The notes under the pieces were generated by a model. That model searched no databases. It saw nothing but the letters and a program-made list of their open reading frames with translations, and had not been told where the DNA came from. Shown one piece after another: positions 27,890-36,913 of a stretch of 64,000 bases of DNA. A program made the translations under genes and the position numbers. How positions within the stretch are numbered: position 1 is the stretch's first letter; the number at the start of each line of letters is the position of its first letter. This DNA is from an uncultured Erythrobacter sp. (GTDB lineage Bacteria > Pseudomonadota > Alphaproteobacteria > Sphingomonadales > Sphingomonadaceae), in the NCBI GenBank assembly GCA_947502305.1, contig CANMZA010000002.1, positions 401,041 to 465,040 on the forward strand. Direction: 5' to 3'.

Positions 27890-29217
27890 AGCGGCTTCTT
27901 ACATTCGCGGCTTCGGCCATTGCCCTTAGTTCGGCAATTGCGGCCGCCCCGGCGTCGGCTCAGGATTTTGTCATCGTCAATGCAACCTTGGCCCTGGGCG
28001 ATGGTAGCGAGCCGATCGAGGACGGCGTGGTGATGGTCGAAGGCGGCAAGGTCACTTACGCAGGGCCGACGTCTGGCGTCACATCGTTTGAAACAGATGA
28101 AGTGGTCGATGCAGGGGACGCTTGGGTCACGCCCGGTCTCTTTGCGACAGTCACCACATTGGGGTTGTGGGATGTGGGCGCGGTCAGCCAGTCGAACGAC
28201 CAACGCGCGGGCGGTTCACCGTTCAGTGCGGCGCTGAACACCGCGCCGATTGTGAACCCCAGCTCTCAACATATCTTGGTCCACCGCGCCGCTGGGATCA
28301 CCCGCGCGGCAACATCGACCCGCCCCTCTGGCTCTATCTTTGCAGGCCAAGGCGCGATCATTGATCTGGATAGCGATGCCAATCCAATCATGCGTGAACG
28401 CGCGTTTCAGATGGTCTCGCTGGGCGAAGGCGGCGCGCGGCTTGCTGGCGGAAGCCGGGCATCAGCGCATGTCTTGTTCCGGGCGGCTTTAAGAGAGGCA
28501 CAAGCCCTATCAAGCGCCAATCGCGGCACCCCGCAAACCACCGAAATCACTATCGATGATGAGGTTTTACTAGGCCGCTTCGATGCAGAAGCCTTGGTCC
28601 CGGTCGTAAACGGCACTCAGCCGCTTTATGTCGCGGTCGAACGCGCCTCTGATATTCGCAGCGTTCTGGCTTTGCGCGAAGATTTCCCGCGCCTCGATAT
28701 GGTGCTTGTCGGGGCAGGCGAAGGGTGGCTGGTGGCAGACGCGATCGCGGCGGCTGGCGTGCCAGTTATCGCGGACGCGCTGGATGATTTGCCAGAAAGC
28801 TTCGAAGTGCTCGCCGCAACGCAAAGCAATATTGGCCGCATGAAACGCGCCGGTGTGACTGTCGCGATCAGCGCAAATTCCGGGACCAATCCGCGCAATA
28901 TGCCGCAGGCCGCCGGCAATCTGGTCGCGCTGGGCCGTATTCCCGGCGCAGCAGGCCTAAGCTGGGGCGAGGCATTTGCCGCCATCAGCTCCGTCCCCGC
29001 TGCGATCAGCGGATATGAAGGCGAAGCGGGCGTTCTGGCACCCGGTGCAATCGGTGATGTGGTGATGTGGGACGGCGATCCGCTTGAGGTCGGCTCTGTG
29101 CCGACCCGCGTCTTTATTGGCGGGGTTGAGCAATCGCTGGAAAGCCATCAAAGCCGCCTGCGTGAGCGTTACCGAGATCTTGACGAGAGCACTCTGCCAA
29201 AGGCGTATGACTGGTGA
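27886..29217 (+). CDS. Amidohydrolase paralogue lacking the HxH metal motif
   Basis: A 443-residue exported protein (signal peptide ending ASA-QDF). It has the same beta-sandwich framework as its upstream neighbour (DGVVMVEGGKVTYAGP, then GDVVMWDGDPLEVGSVPTRVFIGG). Where the family has the HxH ligand pair, this one reads AWVTPGLFATVTTLGLWDV, with no histidines. The other barrel histidines are also absent. I infer a catalytically inactive or altered paralogue that may assist the active neighbour. Both junctions, upstream (ATGA) and downstream (GTGA), are four-base overlaps, so the three proteins should be made together. Confidence 0.85.
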   Translation: MKRLLTFAASAIALSSAIAAAPASAQDFVIVNATLALGDGSEPIEDGVVMVEGGKVTYAGPTSGVTSFETDEVVDAGDAWVTPGLFATVTTLGLWDVGAVSQSNDQRAGGSPFSAALNTAPIVNPSSQHILVHRAAGITRAATSTRPSGSIFAGQGAIIDLDSDANPIMRERAFQMVSLGEGGARLAGGSRASAHVLFRAALREAQALSSANRGTPQTTEITIDDEVLLGRFDAEALVPVVNGTQPLYVAVERASDIRSVLALREDFPRLDMVLVGAGEGWLVADAIAAAGVPVIADALDDLPESFEVLAATQSNIGRMKRAGVTVAISANSGTNPRNMPQAAGNLVALGRIPGAAGLSWGEAFAAISSVPAAISGYEGEAGVLAPGAIGDVVMWDGDPLEVGSVPTRVFIGGVEQSLESHQSRLRERYRDLDESTLPKAYDW

Positions 29218-29774
29218 AAATTGTAACAGCATTATCGGCAAGCCTAGCCCTTGCAGTGGCGGGATATTCTCTGCCTGCACTAGCTGATGGCCACACAGAT
29301 GGCGGCTCTGGCGAGCAATCCAGCGAACCTACCGCAGAAGAGGCCGCCAAGGCTTTGGCTGAAGCGGAAGCCGCGGCAATCGCCTATCACAGCGCGCAGC
29401 AGATCTACCTCTCCGGCCTTAAGGCCGAAGATGGCTGGTACACGATGCAAGGGGGTCTGCGCTGGCGATATACCGATTATGTCGGGACCGGGGCAAAGCC
29501 GACCGCTGCGGATACAGTGACGGTGCATTATGCCGGCACATTCATTGATGGCGAAACGTTCGACAGCTCGTTTGATCGCGGCACGCCGGCGACATTCCCG
29601 CTCAATGGATTGATCCCTGCATGGGAAATGGCGATCCCGCAAATGGGTGTGGGCGACACGATTGAAATCGCGGCGCCTGCGACATTGGCCTATGGTCCGC
29701 GCGGACGCCGTTCAATCCCGGGCGGTGCGACGTTGCTGTTTACGGTTCAACTGATCAGCATCGCCGGGCGTTAA
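29214..29774 (+). CDS. Exported FKBP-type peptidyl-prolyl isomerase
   Basis: A 186-residue protein with a Sec signal peptide (ALADG junction), a Glu/Ala-rich linker and one FKBP domain in the C-terminal 110 residues: VTVHYAGTFIDGETFDSSFDRG, FPLNGLIPAWEMAIPQM, GDTIEIAAPATLAYGPRG and IPGGATLLFTVQLI. Most active-site aromatic positions are conserved. The start is GTG inside a GTGA overlap. It probably helps fold envelope proteins such as the two amidohydrolases encoded before it. Confidence 0.9.
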   Translation: MKIVTALSASLALAVAGYSLPALADGHTDGGSGEQSSEPTAEEAAKALAEAEAAAIAYHSAQQIYLSGLKAEDGWYTMQGGLRWRYTDYVGTGAKPTAADTVTVHYAGTFIDGETFDSSFDRGTPATFPLNGLIPAWEMAIPQMGVGDTIEIAAPATLAYGPRGRRSIPGGATLLFTVQLISIAGR

Positions 29775-29788
29775 TCGGGCAGAGCGCC

Positions 29789-30142
29789 CTAGTCGGTAGG
29801 GGCACCCCAATCGGTCGGGGCCTCTCCTGCCTCAAAAAGGTGCGCGCTGCCCCAGTCGGCTAATTCTTGATATAACGGCCTCAGCGCAAGCGCGCTTTGC
29901 GTGAGCTGATAGGCTGCGCGCTTGCCCTCTGGCGGATCGCGAGTGATCAGCTTTGCCTCTTGCAGAATTGCGAGCCGCGAACTCAGTGCCGCCCGATTGA
30001 TCCCCAAACGTTCAATGAATTCCTCAAAGCGTGCCGCGCCCAAAAATGCCTCCCGCAGGATCAAGAGAATCCAGCGATCCCCCAGCACGCGTGCGGCGCG
30101 CCCAATCGGGCAAGGTGAGCGAGAGGCTTGATAGGTTTTCAT
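29789..30142 (-). CDS. HxlR-family transcriptional regulator
   Basis: A 117-residue winged-helix protein. Family features: the N-terminal cysteine in SPCPIGRAARVLGDRWILLILREAF, the recognition region FEEFIERLGINRAALSSRLAIL, and the wing LITRDPPEGKRAAYQLT. HxlR proteins sense thiol-reactive compounds such as aldehydes or quinones through the early cysteine. The ATG at 30142 is supported by AAAGGA six bases upstream; the longer ORF from 30199 runs through the operator region. The C-terminus ends in a duplicated APTDWGAPTD. It is divergent from a thioesterase gene and probably controls it. Confidence 0.9.
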   Translation of the reverse strand: MKTYQASRSPCPIGRAARVLGDRWILLILREAFLGAARFEEFIERLGINRAALSSRLAILQEAKLITRDPPEGKRAAYQLTQSALALRPLYQELADWGSAHLFEAGEAPTDWGAPTD

Positions 30143-30159
30143 AAGGCGTCCTTTGCACA

Positions 30160-30172
30160 TCTGCATATCAGA
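30160..30172. promoter_or_regulatory. Candidate HxlR operator 1 (TCTG-N5-CAGA)
   Basis: TCTGCATATCAGA, a dyad 17 bases upstream of the HxlR start. A second copy lies 44 bases away, about four helical turns, which would place two regulator dimers on the same face of the DNA. Confidence 0.55.
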
Positions 30173-30187
30173 CTTGCAGAGGGCGCT

Positions 30188-30232
30188 GGCAAGCTCCATA
30201 ACGTCTGCGAATCAGACTTTATGGAGCTTGCC
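30188..30232. repeat. 45-base nested palindrome ending at the thioesterase start codon
   Basis: A perfect 14-base inverted repeat (GGCAAGCTCCATAA / TTATGGAGCTTGCC) encloses an inner GTCTG-CGAAT-CAGAC dyad. The right arm contains the GGAG ribosome site of the thioesterase, and its last base directly precedes the ATG at 30233. If transcribed, the arm would fold into a hairpin that hides the ribosome site. Confidence 0.8.
30204..30216. promoter_or_regulatory. Candidate HxlR operator 2 (TCTG-N5-CAGA)
   Basis: TCTGCGAATCAGA, the second copy of the dyad and the centre of the larger palindrome at 30188-30232. It lies 16 bases before the thioesterase start, so bound regulator would block initiation. 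Confidence 0.55.
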
Positions 30233-30670
30233 ATGACACAGACGCGTTTCGAAAGCCCAGGGGCTTCCCTTGAATATATGCGCCGGGTTGCGGTGGGTCA
30301 GTCCGGTTTTTCAAATTGGCTCCGCGCAGAGCCGCTTGTTGTCTGGGAGGGTAAAAGCGAAATTTTGCTCGAGCTTCGCCCGGAAATGACTCAGCATCAC
30401 GGTTTTGCACATGGCGCGATTGTTGGGTTGATGGCGGATAATGCCTGCGCGTGGGCGGCGGCATCGGTCGCGGGCGATGTTGTCACCGGCAGTTACACAA
30501 TTAATTTCCTGCGCCCCGCAAAAGGCCTGCGCCTCCGTTCAAAGGGAGAAGTGGTCAAGCCGGGTAAACGGCAAGTCATTGTTCGCGCGGATGTTTGGGC
30601 AGAAAGCGATGAAGGCGCCGCTGTGCATGTCGCGGCGGCGCAAGCAACGGTCATCCCCACCAGCCTCTAG
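30233..30670 (+). CDS. PaaI-family hotdog thioesterase
   Basis: A 145-residue hotdog-fold acyl-CoA thioesterase. The catalytic loop reads HHGFAHGAIVGLMADNACAWAA and the central strands TGSYTINFLRPAKG and VVKPGKRQVIVRADVW. PaaI-type enzymes release free acid from phenylacetyl-CoA-like or short acyl-CoA esters. The start at 30233 has GGAG six bases upstream; an in-frame ATG at 30221 lies inside the palindrome. It is divergent from and probably regulated by the HxlR protein. Confidence 0.88.
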   Translation: MTQTRFESPGASLEYMRRVAVGQSGFSNWLRAEPLVVWEGKSEILLELRPEMTQHHGFAHGAIVGLMADNACAWAAASVAGDVVTGSYTINFLRPAKGLRLRSKGEVVKPGKRQVIVRADVWAESDEGAAVHVAAAQATVIPTSL

Positions 30671-30724
30671 GGCCGCGCGCATCGCCCTAGGAAAATCGCG
30701 GCTTACGGTGCTATTACCTGTTTT

Positions 30725-31399
30725 ATGAACGGGGCAATCATCGAACTTATCGCAGCGAACGCGGCCTTTGTTGGCACGCATTTCGCCATGTCACACCCTT
30801 TGCGCGCTGGGATGGTGAAGGCCATTGGCGATGTCGGGTTTCAGATCACCTATTCGCTCGTCAGTTTGGCGACACTCGCATGGGTCTATTTCGCCTTTAC
30901 CGCCGCGCCGCCATCCGACCTTCCCGGAACGGGTCAGATTGGCTGGATCATTGCGACGCTCATCACTTTGCCGATGATGGTCCTTTATGCTGGATCGATG
31001 ATGGGCAACCCAGCCCTTGCCACGCCCAAAGCGCAGGAACAGGCCCGCGCAGAGCCTAAAGGCGTGTTGAGAGTAACGCGCCACCCGATGATGTGGGGCT
31101 TTGCGCTGTGGGCATTGTCGCACATGGTTTTGTTTTGGAGCATGCGGACGATGATCACAGCGTTCGCAATGGCTATTCTGGCGCTGGTGGGGGCCAAACT
31201 TCAGGACCGCAAGAAACAGGTCTTAATGGGCGATGCCTGGGCCGAATGGGAAAGCAAGACGAGCTATTGGCCGCGCTGGGGCGCATTGCCATCGGCGGGC
31301 GCATTGCCTTGGGCTTTGGGGCTGATCTTCTTTGTATTCTTCAGCTGGCTGCACCTGCCGATTGGCGGCATTCCCGCAGGGATTTGGCGCTGGTTCTAA
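30725..31399 (+). CDS. NnrU-family membrane protein
   Basis: A 224-residue polytopic protein with five to six helices. Family hallmarks are the early THFAMSHPLRAGMV and the central VLRVTRHPMMWGFALWALSHM, with histidines in the membrane plane that could bind heme or metal. NnrU is associated with nitric-oxide reduction gene sets, and related proteins include a zeta-carotene isomerase. No denitrification gene is nearby, so a different role is likely here. Confidence 0.88.
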   Translation: MNGAIIELIAANAAFVGTHFAMSHPLRAGMVKAIGDVGFQITYSLVSLATLAWVYFAFTAAPPSDLPGTGQIGWIIATLITLPMMVLYAGSMMGNPALATPKAQEQARAEPKGVLRVTRHPMMWGFALWALSHMVLFWSMRTMITAFAMAILALVGAKLQDRKKQVLMGDAWAEWESKTSYWPRWGALPSAGALPWALGLIFFVFFSWLHLPIGGIPAGIWRWF

Positions 31400-31411
31400 T
31401 TGGGGGTTCTC

Positions 31412-32233
31412 CTATAGACCCAGCCCCGCCAACCATGCCGCCTGCTCGTCCTGAGCTTCTTGCCAAACGCTAAGGTCGTGCCCCGCCCCATCAAACGCGA
31501 CAAACCGCGCACCGGCGTTTGCGGCGGCGAGCTGTTCGCCAAGGTGAAACGGCACCACATCATCGGCGGTACCCTGTAAGATTAGGATCGGCACAGACAG
31601 GTCGGGCAATTTTTGTGCATTGGCGAATTTGTCGCGCACCAAATAATTGACCGGGAATATCGGCAAAGCCTCCGACACAGCATCGGGCAAACTGGTGAAC
31701 GGCGCGACCAGTATGAGGGCGGCGGGCGGATGTTCGCTCGCCATCTGCACCGCCGTGCCAGAGCCGATGGAATGGGCCGCTATGATTGTCCGGGAAAGCG
31801 GCACATTTTGTGCGGCAAGAAATGCCATTGCGCTGCGGCCATCGCGGTAAAAACCATCCTCCGATGGATCACCCGGATTGCCGCCATATCCGCGATACGA
31901 CACCAGCAACAGGCCATATCCGCGCGCCGCCAGCACCCGCGTCTCATAGGCGGACCCGGCCAAAGAACCGCCATTGCCGTGAAACCACACCGCCGTCGGA
32001 CTGCCCGCATCAGCCGCCCGCCAATGCGCGACCAATTGCAACCCATCAGAAGTCGTGAGTGTGACCGCTTCGAAACCAGGGCGGGGTTGCATACGGTCTT
32101 GCGGGGCAGGGAATAAAAAGTGCGCTTGAAAGAAAAACAAGATGGCGAGCACAGCAAGATAAGCGGTGCTGACCATCACCAAGACTCGCATTGCAATGGC
32201 AGCCATTCGTTGTTTCACTTTCTGTTGTTTCAC
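31412..32233 (-). CDS. Membrane-anchored alpha/beta hydrolase (BEM46/ABHD13-like)
   Basis: A 273-residue protein with one N-terminal transmembrane anchor (MVSTAYLAVLAILFFFQAHFL). The hydrolase domain shows WFHGNGGSLAG (oxyanion hole), LLVSYRGYGGNPGDPSE, the nucleophile elbow AHSIGSG, and late LILQGTADDVVPFHLGEQL (acid) and FDGAGHDLS (histidine). The FLFPAPQDRMQ segment after the anchor is typical of the BEM46 group. Substrate unknown. Convergent with nnrU; a 230-base gap separates it from mlaA. Confidence 0.85.
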   Translation of the reverse strand: MKQQKVKQRMAAIAMRVLVMVSTAYLAVLAILFFFQAHFLFPAPQDRMQPRPGFEAVTLTTSDGLQLVAHWRAADAGSPTAVWFHGNGGSLAGSAYETRVLAARGYGLLLVSYRGYGGNPGDPSEDGFYRDGRSAMAFLAAQNVPLSRTIIAAHSIGSGTAVQMASEHPPAALILVAPFTSLPDAVSEALPIFPVNYLVRDKFANAQKLPDLSVPILILQGTADDVVPFHLGEQLAAANAGARFVAFDGAGHDLSVWQEAQDEQAAWLAGLGL

Positions 32234-32465
32234 CTTACGTCGCTTCGCCCAGTTTGTGCGGGGCCATATTAGGCGTTACGTTTGCAACTATCCTTGAAAA
32301 GCCCGGCTCACAGCAGATCGGTGCTCAGGCACGCGCCAACGCTGAACAATGCCTTATGTTCATAATGGCGCTTGTAATTGATGGTGAATAACCGAGATAG
32401 CGCGTAATGGGAATTGCACCTTTGCCATGCTAAACCCCTTATAAGCCTCTGGCAGGAGAAACCGA

Positions 32466-33593
32466 ATGCCGCATGCAACTTTGCTTGCACTTACATCACC
32501 AATCCTGCTCGCCCCCCTCGCGCCGGCCGGAATCGTTGAAACCAGTGTTGCCGTCTCGCACCGCGCCGTGCCGCAAGCGGTGTTGCCGCCGCGCTCCAAT
32601 ATCGGCGTCAGCGTCCAGAATGCTGAGATCTTGCCGCTGGCTTGGTCCCTATCCGCGCAAGAAGTGCAAGAACCGCAGGACCAATCCGGCACACCCGAAA
32701 GCGGTACGGAACAAGACACTCAGCCAGAAGTAGAAGCCGAACCGGAAATCGTCGTCGAAGGCGATTATGGCCCGCCAGAGGGCGATCCGATGGGCGTGTT
32801 CAACGAAACCAGTTACCGGATCACGCAAGATCTGGACGAGGTTTTCGTGGAGCCAGTCGCCTATGCTTACCGCGATGGTTTGCCGGGCCCGCTACGCCAA
32901 GGTTTGGGCAATGTTGTGCGCAATTTGGGGGAGCCTGCAAACTTCCTCAATTTCCTGCTGCAATTTAAGATCGGCAAAGCATTTGAAACGCTGGGCCGGT
33001 TCGCGATCAATTCGACGCTTGGCGTTGGCGGTCTGTTCGACATTGCGGGGGAGCCGGGCATTGGCCTTCCTTATCGCCGCAATGGCTTTGCCAACACGCT
33101 CGGCTTTTACGGCGTTGATACCGGCGCCTATCTCTATTTGCCGATCACTGGGGCCACAACCGTGCGGGATTTGATCGGCAATTCGCTGGATCAATTGGTT
33201 TTGCCAACGGCAATCGGCGCGCCGTTCAACACGCCCGAATATGCGATCCCCTATTTCGTGATTAGCAATCTGGATGCCCGGCTTGAGGTGGATCAGGAAC
33301 TCGCCGTTCTCGATAGCACGGTGGACCCCTATGCCGCCCGCCGCGATACCTATTTGGCCCGCCGCGCGCGCGATATTGCCTTGCTGCGCGGTGAAGATCC
33401 ACCCGAGCGGCCTTTGATTCTCGAAGAGCTCGAAAATGAGTTGGAATGCGGCGATGTCATTTGTGATGACGAGACGTCTGCGGAGGGGTCCGAAGAGGCA
33501 CCAGACCTCTCCGCTATCACGCCGCTTATCACACCGCGTACATTGCCGCCGATTGAAACCACCGCGATGGTTGCGCCGCAAGCAAGGCGCTAA
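32466..33593 (+). CDS. mlaA: MlaA/VacJ-family phospholipid-asymmetry protein with no visible lipobox
   Basis: MlaA removes phospholipids from the outer leaflet of the outer membrane. The MlaA domain covers about residues 105-310: DPMGVFNETSYRI, NVVRNLGEPANFLNFLLQ, RFAINSTLGVGGLFDIA, FANTLGFYGVDTGAYLYLPITG and TVRDLIGNSLD. The N-terminus is long (about 100 residues), hydrophobic at first and then acidic and Glu/Pro-rich, with no cysteine lipobox. A 60-residue acidic tail follows the domain. In enterobacteria MlaA is a lipoprotein, so anchoring must differ here. Confidence 0.88.
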   Translation: MPHATLLALTSPILLAPLAPAGIVETSVAVSHRAVPQAVLPPRSNIGVSVQNAEILPLAWSLSAQEVQEPQDQSGTPESGTEQDTQPEVEAEPEIVVEGDYGPPEGDPMGVFNETSYRITQDLDEVFVEPVAYAYRDGLPGPLRQGLGNVVRNLGEPANFLNFLLQFKIGKAFETLGRFAINSTLGVGGLFDIAGEPGIGLPYRRNGFANTLGFYGVDTGAYLYLPITGATTVRDLIGNSLDQLVLPTAIGAPFNTPEYAIPYFVISNLDARLEVDQELAVLDSTVDPYAARRDTYLARRARDIALLRGEDPPERPLILEELENELECGDVICDDETSAEGSEEAPDLSAITPLITPRTLPPIETTAMVAPQARR

Positions 33594-33610
33594 GACGGTA
33601 GAACCTGAGT

Positions 33611-35548
33611 TTAGGCTCTCGCTTCTTCCACGCTCGCTGAATTGTGCTTCAGCGCCTTGAGCACGCAATCGACGATCTGCGGTGCATTCAGCCCTGCTTC
33701 GTCATATTGCTTTTCTGGCGTTTCGTGGTCGATAAACGTGTCCGGCAGGCGCAAAGTCCGCACCTTCAGTGCAGGATTGCCGCCATCCGCATCGGTCAAT
33801 CCTTCATCACTGGCATAGGTCAGAACATGCGCGCCCAAACCGCCAATCGCGCCTTCTTCGACTGTCACCACCACTTCGTGGGTGCGCATCAATTTGGCGA
33901 TCAGATCTTCGTCCAATGGCTTGGCAAAGCGCAAATCGGCAACCGTGGTCGAAAGCCCTTTGGCCTCCAACACATCCGCCGCTTTTTTCGCCTCCTCTAG
34001 CCGCGCGCCCAAGGACAGGATCGCAACCTTAGTGCCTTCGCGAACCACGCGCCCTTTGCCGATTTCCAGCTTTTCAAGGACGTCTGGGATAGGAGCGCCG
34101 GTGCCATTGCCGCGCGGATAACGCAGGGCAATCGGCCCCTCGTCATATTCCGCCGCAGTGTAGGTCATATTGGCGAGCTCCGCCTCATCCGCGGCGGCCA
34201 TCACCACCATATTGGGTAGGGTCGCCAGATAGGTAATGTCGAACGATCCGGCATGGGTGCAGCCATCCGCCCCAACCAGTCCGGCGCGGTCAATCGCGAA
34301 ACGCACGGGCAGATTTTGGATCGCAACATCATGGACCACTTGGTCATAGGCGCGTTGAAGGAAGGTCGAATAAATCGCCGCAAACGGCCGCATACCTTGC
34401 GCGGCAAGACCGGCGGCAAAGGTAACGCCGTGCTGTTCAGCGATGCCGACGTCGAAACTGCGGTCTGGGTGCGCCTTGGCGAACCGATCAACGCCAGTGC
34501 CCGACGGCATGGCGGCGGTGATGGCGCAAATACGGCTGTCGGTTTCAGCCAATTTCGCCAGCGTGTCGCCAAAGACATTCTGATAGGCGGGCGGACCAGC
34601 AGCGCTTTTCTTCTTTTCGCCCGTAATCACGTCGAATTTGGGCACGCCGTGATATTTATCGGCGCTTTCCTCGGCGAATTTGTACCCCTTACCCTTGGTC
34701 GTGACGACATGGATCAGGACCGGCCCTTCGGATGTGTCGCGGACATTTTCCAAGACCGGGATAAGGTGATCGAGATTGTGGCCATCAATCGGGCCGACGT
34801 AATAAAAACCCAGCTCTTCAAACAACGTCCCGCCGGTCACCATGCCGCGCGTATATTCTTCGGCTTTGCGAATGCCCTCGTGAACGCGGCGGCTCATTTT
34901 CTTGACCGCTTTGGACGCCAGGCTGCGCAGGCCGAGATATTCGCTGGAGGAGACCATTCGCGCCAAATAGGCCGATAGACCGCCAACCGGCGGCGCAATC
35001 GACATATCGTTATCATTGAGGATCACGACCAAGCGATTGCCCGCCTGCGCGGCATTGTTCATCGCCTCATAGGCCATGCCCGCGCTCATCGCGCCGTCAC
35101 CAATCACTGCGATCCCGCGGCCCGGTTGATCATTCAACTTGTTCGCCATCGCAAATCCCAGCGCCGCTGAGATAGAGGTCGAGCTGTGCGCCGCGCCAAA
35201 CGGGTCATATTCGCTTTCGCTGCGCTTGGTAAAACCAGACAGGCCGCCGCCTTGGCGCAGAGTGCGGATACGATCACGCCGCCCGGTCAGAATTTTGTGC
35301 GGGTAACATTGGTGGCCCACATCCCAGATCAATCGATCATCCGGGGTGTTGAACACATAATGCAGCGCGACGGTCAATTCGACCACGCCCAAACCGGATC
35401 CCAAATGCCCGCCAGACGTGCTGACGGCATCGATCATTTCGGTGCGCAATTCGTCGGACAATTGGCGCAATTGTTCCGGTTTTAGTTGGCGAAGCTCGTC
35501 AGGCGTTGGGACTGTATCGAGCAGCGGTGTTTCAGGCGTTTGACTCAT
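33611..35548 (-). CDS. dxs: 1-deoxy-D-xylulose-5-phosphate synthase
   Basis: DXS condenses pyruvate and glyceraldehyde-3-phosphate, the first step of the MEP isoprenoid pathway. The 645 residues show [26 protein letters not shown], the thiamine-diphosphate motif [17 protein letters not shown]...NDNDMSI, then the pyrimidine domain ([16 protein letters not shown]) and the C-terminal transketolase domain ([13 protein letters not shown]). The ATG at 35548 (MSQTPETP) gives the normal length; the track start adds 32 non-conserved residues. Convergent with mlaA. Confidence 0.96.
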   Translation of the reverse strand: MSQTPETPLLDTVPTPDELRQLKPEQLRQLSDELRTEMIDAVSTSGGHLGSGLGVVELTVALHYVFNTPDDRLIWDVGHQCYPHKILTGRRDRIRTLRQGGGLSGFTKRSESEYDPFGAAHSSTSISAALGFAMANKLNDQPGRGIAVIGDGAMSAGMAYEAMNNAAQAGNRLVVILNDNDMSIAPPVGGLSAYLARMVSSSEYLGLRSLASKAVKKMSRRVHEGIRKAEEYTRGMVTGGTLFEELGFYYVGPIDGHNLDHLIPVLENVRDTSEGPVLIHVVTTKGKGYKFAEESADKYHGVPKFDVITGEKKKSAAGPPAYQNVFGDTLAKLAETDSRICAITAAMPSGTGVDRFAKAHPDRSFDVGIAEQHGVTFAAGLAAQGMRPFAAIYSTFLQRAYDQVVHDVAIQNLPVRFAIDRAGLVGADGCTHAGSFDITYLATLPNMVVMAAADEAELANMTYTAAEYDEGPIALRYPRGNGTGAPIPDVLEKLEIGKGRVVREGTKVAILSLGARLEEAKKAADVLEAKGLSTTVADLRFAKPLDEDLIAKLMRTHEVVVTVEEGAIGGLGAHVLTYASDEGLTDADGGNPALKVRTLRLPDTFIDHETPEKQYDEAGLNAPQIVDCVLKALKHNSASVEEARA

Positions 35549-35705
35549 ACAATTGGCATTACACTCTTGAAACTGAACTGTCGATAAACGCTTTACCGCA
35601 CACACAGCACGGTTCATCGGTGGTTTGGCAGGAATTGATGACATTCTCGAACGTCAATTCGCCTTCACGCTGCCACGCTTGCATATGGCGCATGTTTGAG
35701 CCCGG

Positions 35706-36173
35706 CTATGCGCACATCCGGCAAAGCCCGCGAATCTCCAAGACGGGACGTTCCGCCTTGAAATTGCGCGATGCGGCCAAAGTGCGAACCGCGCGGCTCA
35801 CCTCTTCATCGTCGACATGTTTGGCATCCCCGCATTCATCGCAGACGAGGAATATGCAATCATGCTCACATCCGGGATGGGTGTTGGCGAGAAAAGCGTT
35901 CGAGCTTTCGACGCGCAGAGCAAGGTTCTTCGCCACGAACAGGTCGAGAATGCGGTAGATACTGTTGGGCGCGACCCGTTTGCCGCGCGATGCGGACAGG
36001 TTATCGGCGATATCATAGGCCGAAACGGGCCGTTCATGCCGGGCAAGTTCGGTGAACACCGCCTCGCGCATGCTGGTCCATTGTTCGCCGGATGCGCATA
36101 ATGCTGCGCGCGCGGCTTCGATCAGATTTTCGCCGGAATGTTCTTCATGGGCGTGGTGATGTTGGCTTGCCAT
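35706..36173 (-). CDS. zur: Fur-family regulator, Zur-like
   Basis: A 155-residue metalloregulator. The N-terminus is histidine-rich (SQHHHAHEEHSG). The winged helix includes TSMREAVFTELARHERPVSAYDIADNL and VAPNSIYRILDLFV. Zinc cysteines appear as CDECG and CRMC at the very C-terminus. The HDCIFLVCDECG sequence fits the Zur subgroup more than Fur. Zinc-uptake genes are not in the window. Single gene. Confidence 0.85.
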   Translation of the reverse strand: MASQHHHAHEEHSGENLIEAARAALCASGEQWTSMREAVFTELARHERPVSAYDIADNLSASRGKRVAPNSIYRILDLFVAKNLALRVESSNAFLANTHPGCEHDCIFLVCDECGDAKHVDDEEVSRAVRTLAASRNFKAERPVLEIRGLCRMCA

Positions 36174-36226
36174 GCCCGCAATATAGGGGCGGGCGGGGCT
36201 GACCGCAAATGCTTCGCCCTGATCGT

Positions 36227-36913
36227 TTATCCGTCGCGCAAAAAGTTTGAACGGAAATCGCTGGGGAACATCCGGCGCAGCGCATCAACCTTGGGCTTGT
36301 CCCAGCGCAAGATATATCCGTGCCGGGGGTTTTTGCGCATGAAATCCTGATGATAGGCTTCGGCGGGATAGAATGTCCGCTCCCGCTCTATCCGGGTCAC
36401 GATCGGATCGTCCCAAACGCCGGATCGGCCCATTTGCGCAAGATAGGCCTGAGCGACGGCGCGTTGTTCGGCGCTGGTGGGGACCAACGCACTGCGATAA
36501 TGCGCGCCCACATCTGGCCCTTGGCGATTGCGCAGGGTTGGGTCGGTAACGACGGAGAAAAATATCCGCAGCAGCTCATCATAGCGGATGACGTAAGGGT
36601 CATAGGTGATGCGCACGGCCTCAGCATGGTTCGTGCCGCCGGATGTGATGCGGCTATAGGTGGCATTACCAGCAACACCGCCGTGATATCCGGATTCGGC
36701 TGACTTCACGCCGTTCACATGGCTGAACACGCCCTCAACACCCCAAAAGCATCCGCCTGCGAAGATCGCTGTTTTCAGGCCCGCGCCTTCTCTCGCGATA
36801 CGCGCAGGAGCCGGGGCGTTGACGGGCTCTTCCAACGCCAGCGCCGGGGAAGGCTGGGCCGCAAAAGTAACGCCAGTGGCAAGGGCAGCGGCGAGAAGAA
36901 GGGCACGCTTCAT
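36227..36913 (-). CDS. msrA: Exported methionine-S-sulfoxide reductase MsrA
   Basis: MsrA reduces methionine-S-sulfoxide. The 228 residues begin with a Sec signal peptide (LLAAALATGVTFAAQ), followed by the catalytic AIFAGGCFWGVEGVF, SGYHGGVAGNATYSRI, THAEAVRITYDP-like and YHQDFMRKNP. The length beyond 180 residues is due to the signal peptide and linker. Its start overlaps the stop of the small membrane-protein gene by four bases. With the exported MsrB at 16.2 kb, this gives a periplasmic repair pair. Confidence 0.93.
   Translation of the reverse strand: MKRALLLAAALATGVTFAAQPSPALALEEPVNAPAPARIAREGAGLKTAIFAGGCFWGVEGVFSHVNGVKSAESGYHGGVAGNATYSRITSGGTNHAEAVRITYDPYVIRYDELLRIFFSVVTDPTLRNRQGPDVGAHYRSALVPTSAEQRAVAQAYLAQMGRSGVWDDPIVTRIERERTFYPAEAYHQDFMRKNPRHGYILRWDKPKVDALRRMFPSDFRSNFLRDG

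Noticed and set aside
32892-33668. 258-residue minus-strand ORF
   Set aside because: Antisense of mlaA, running into the dxs 3' end; no family features.
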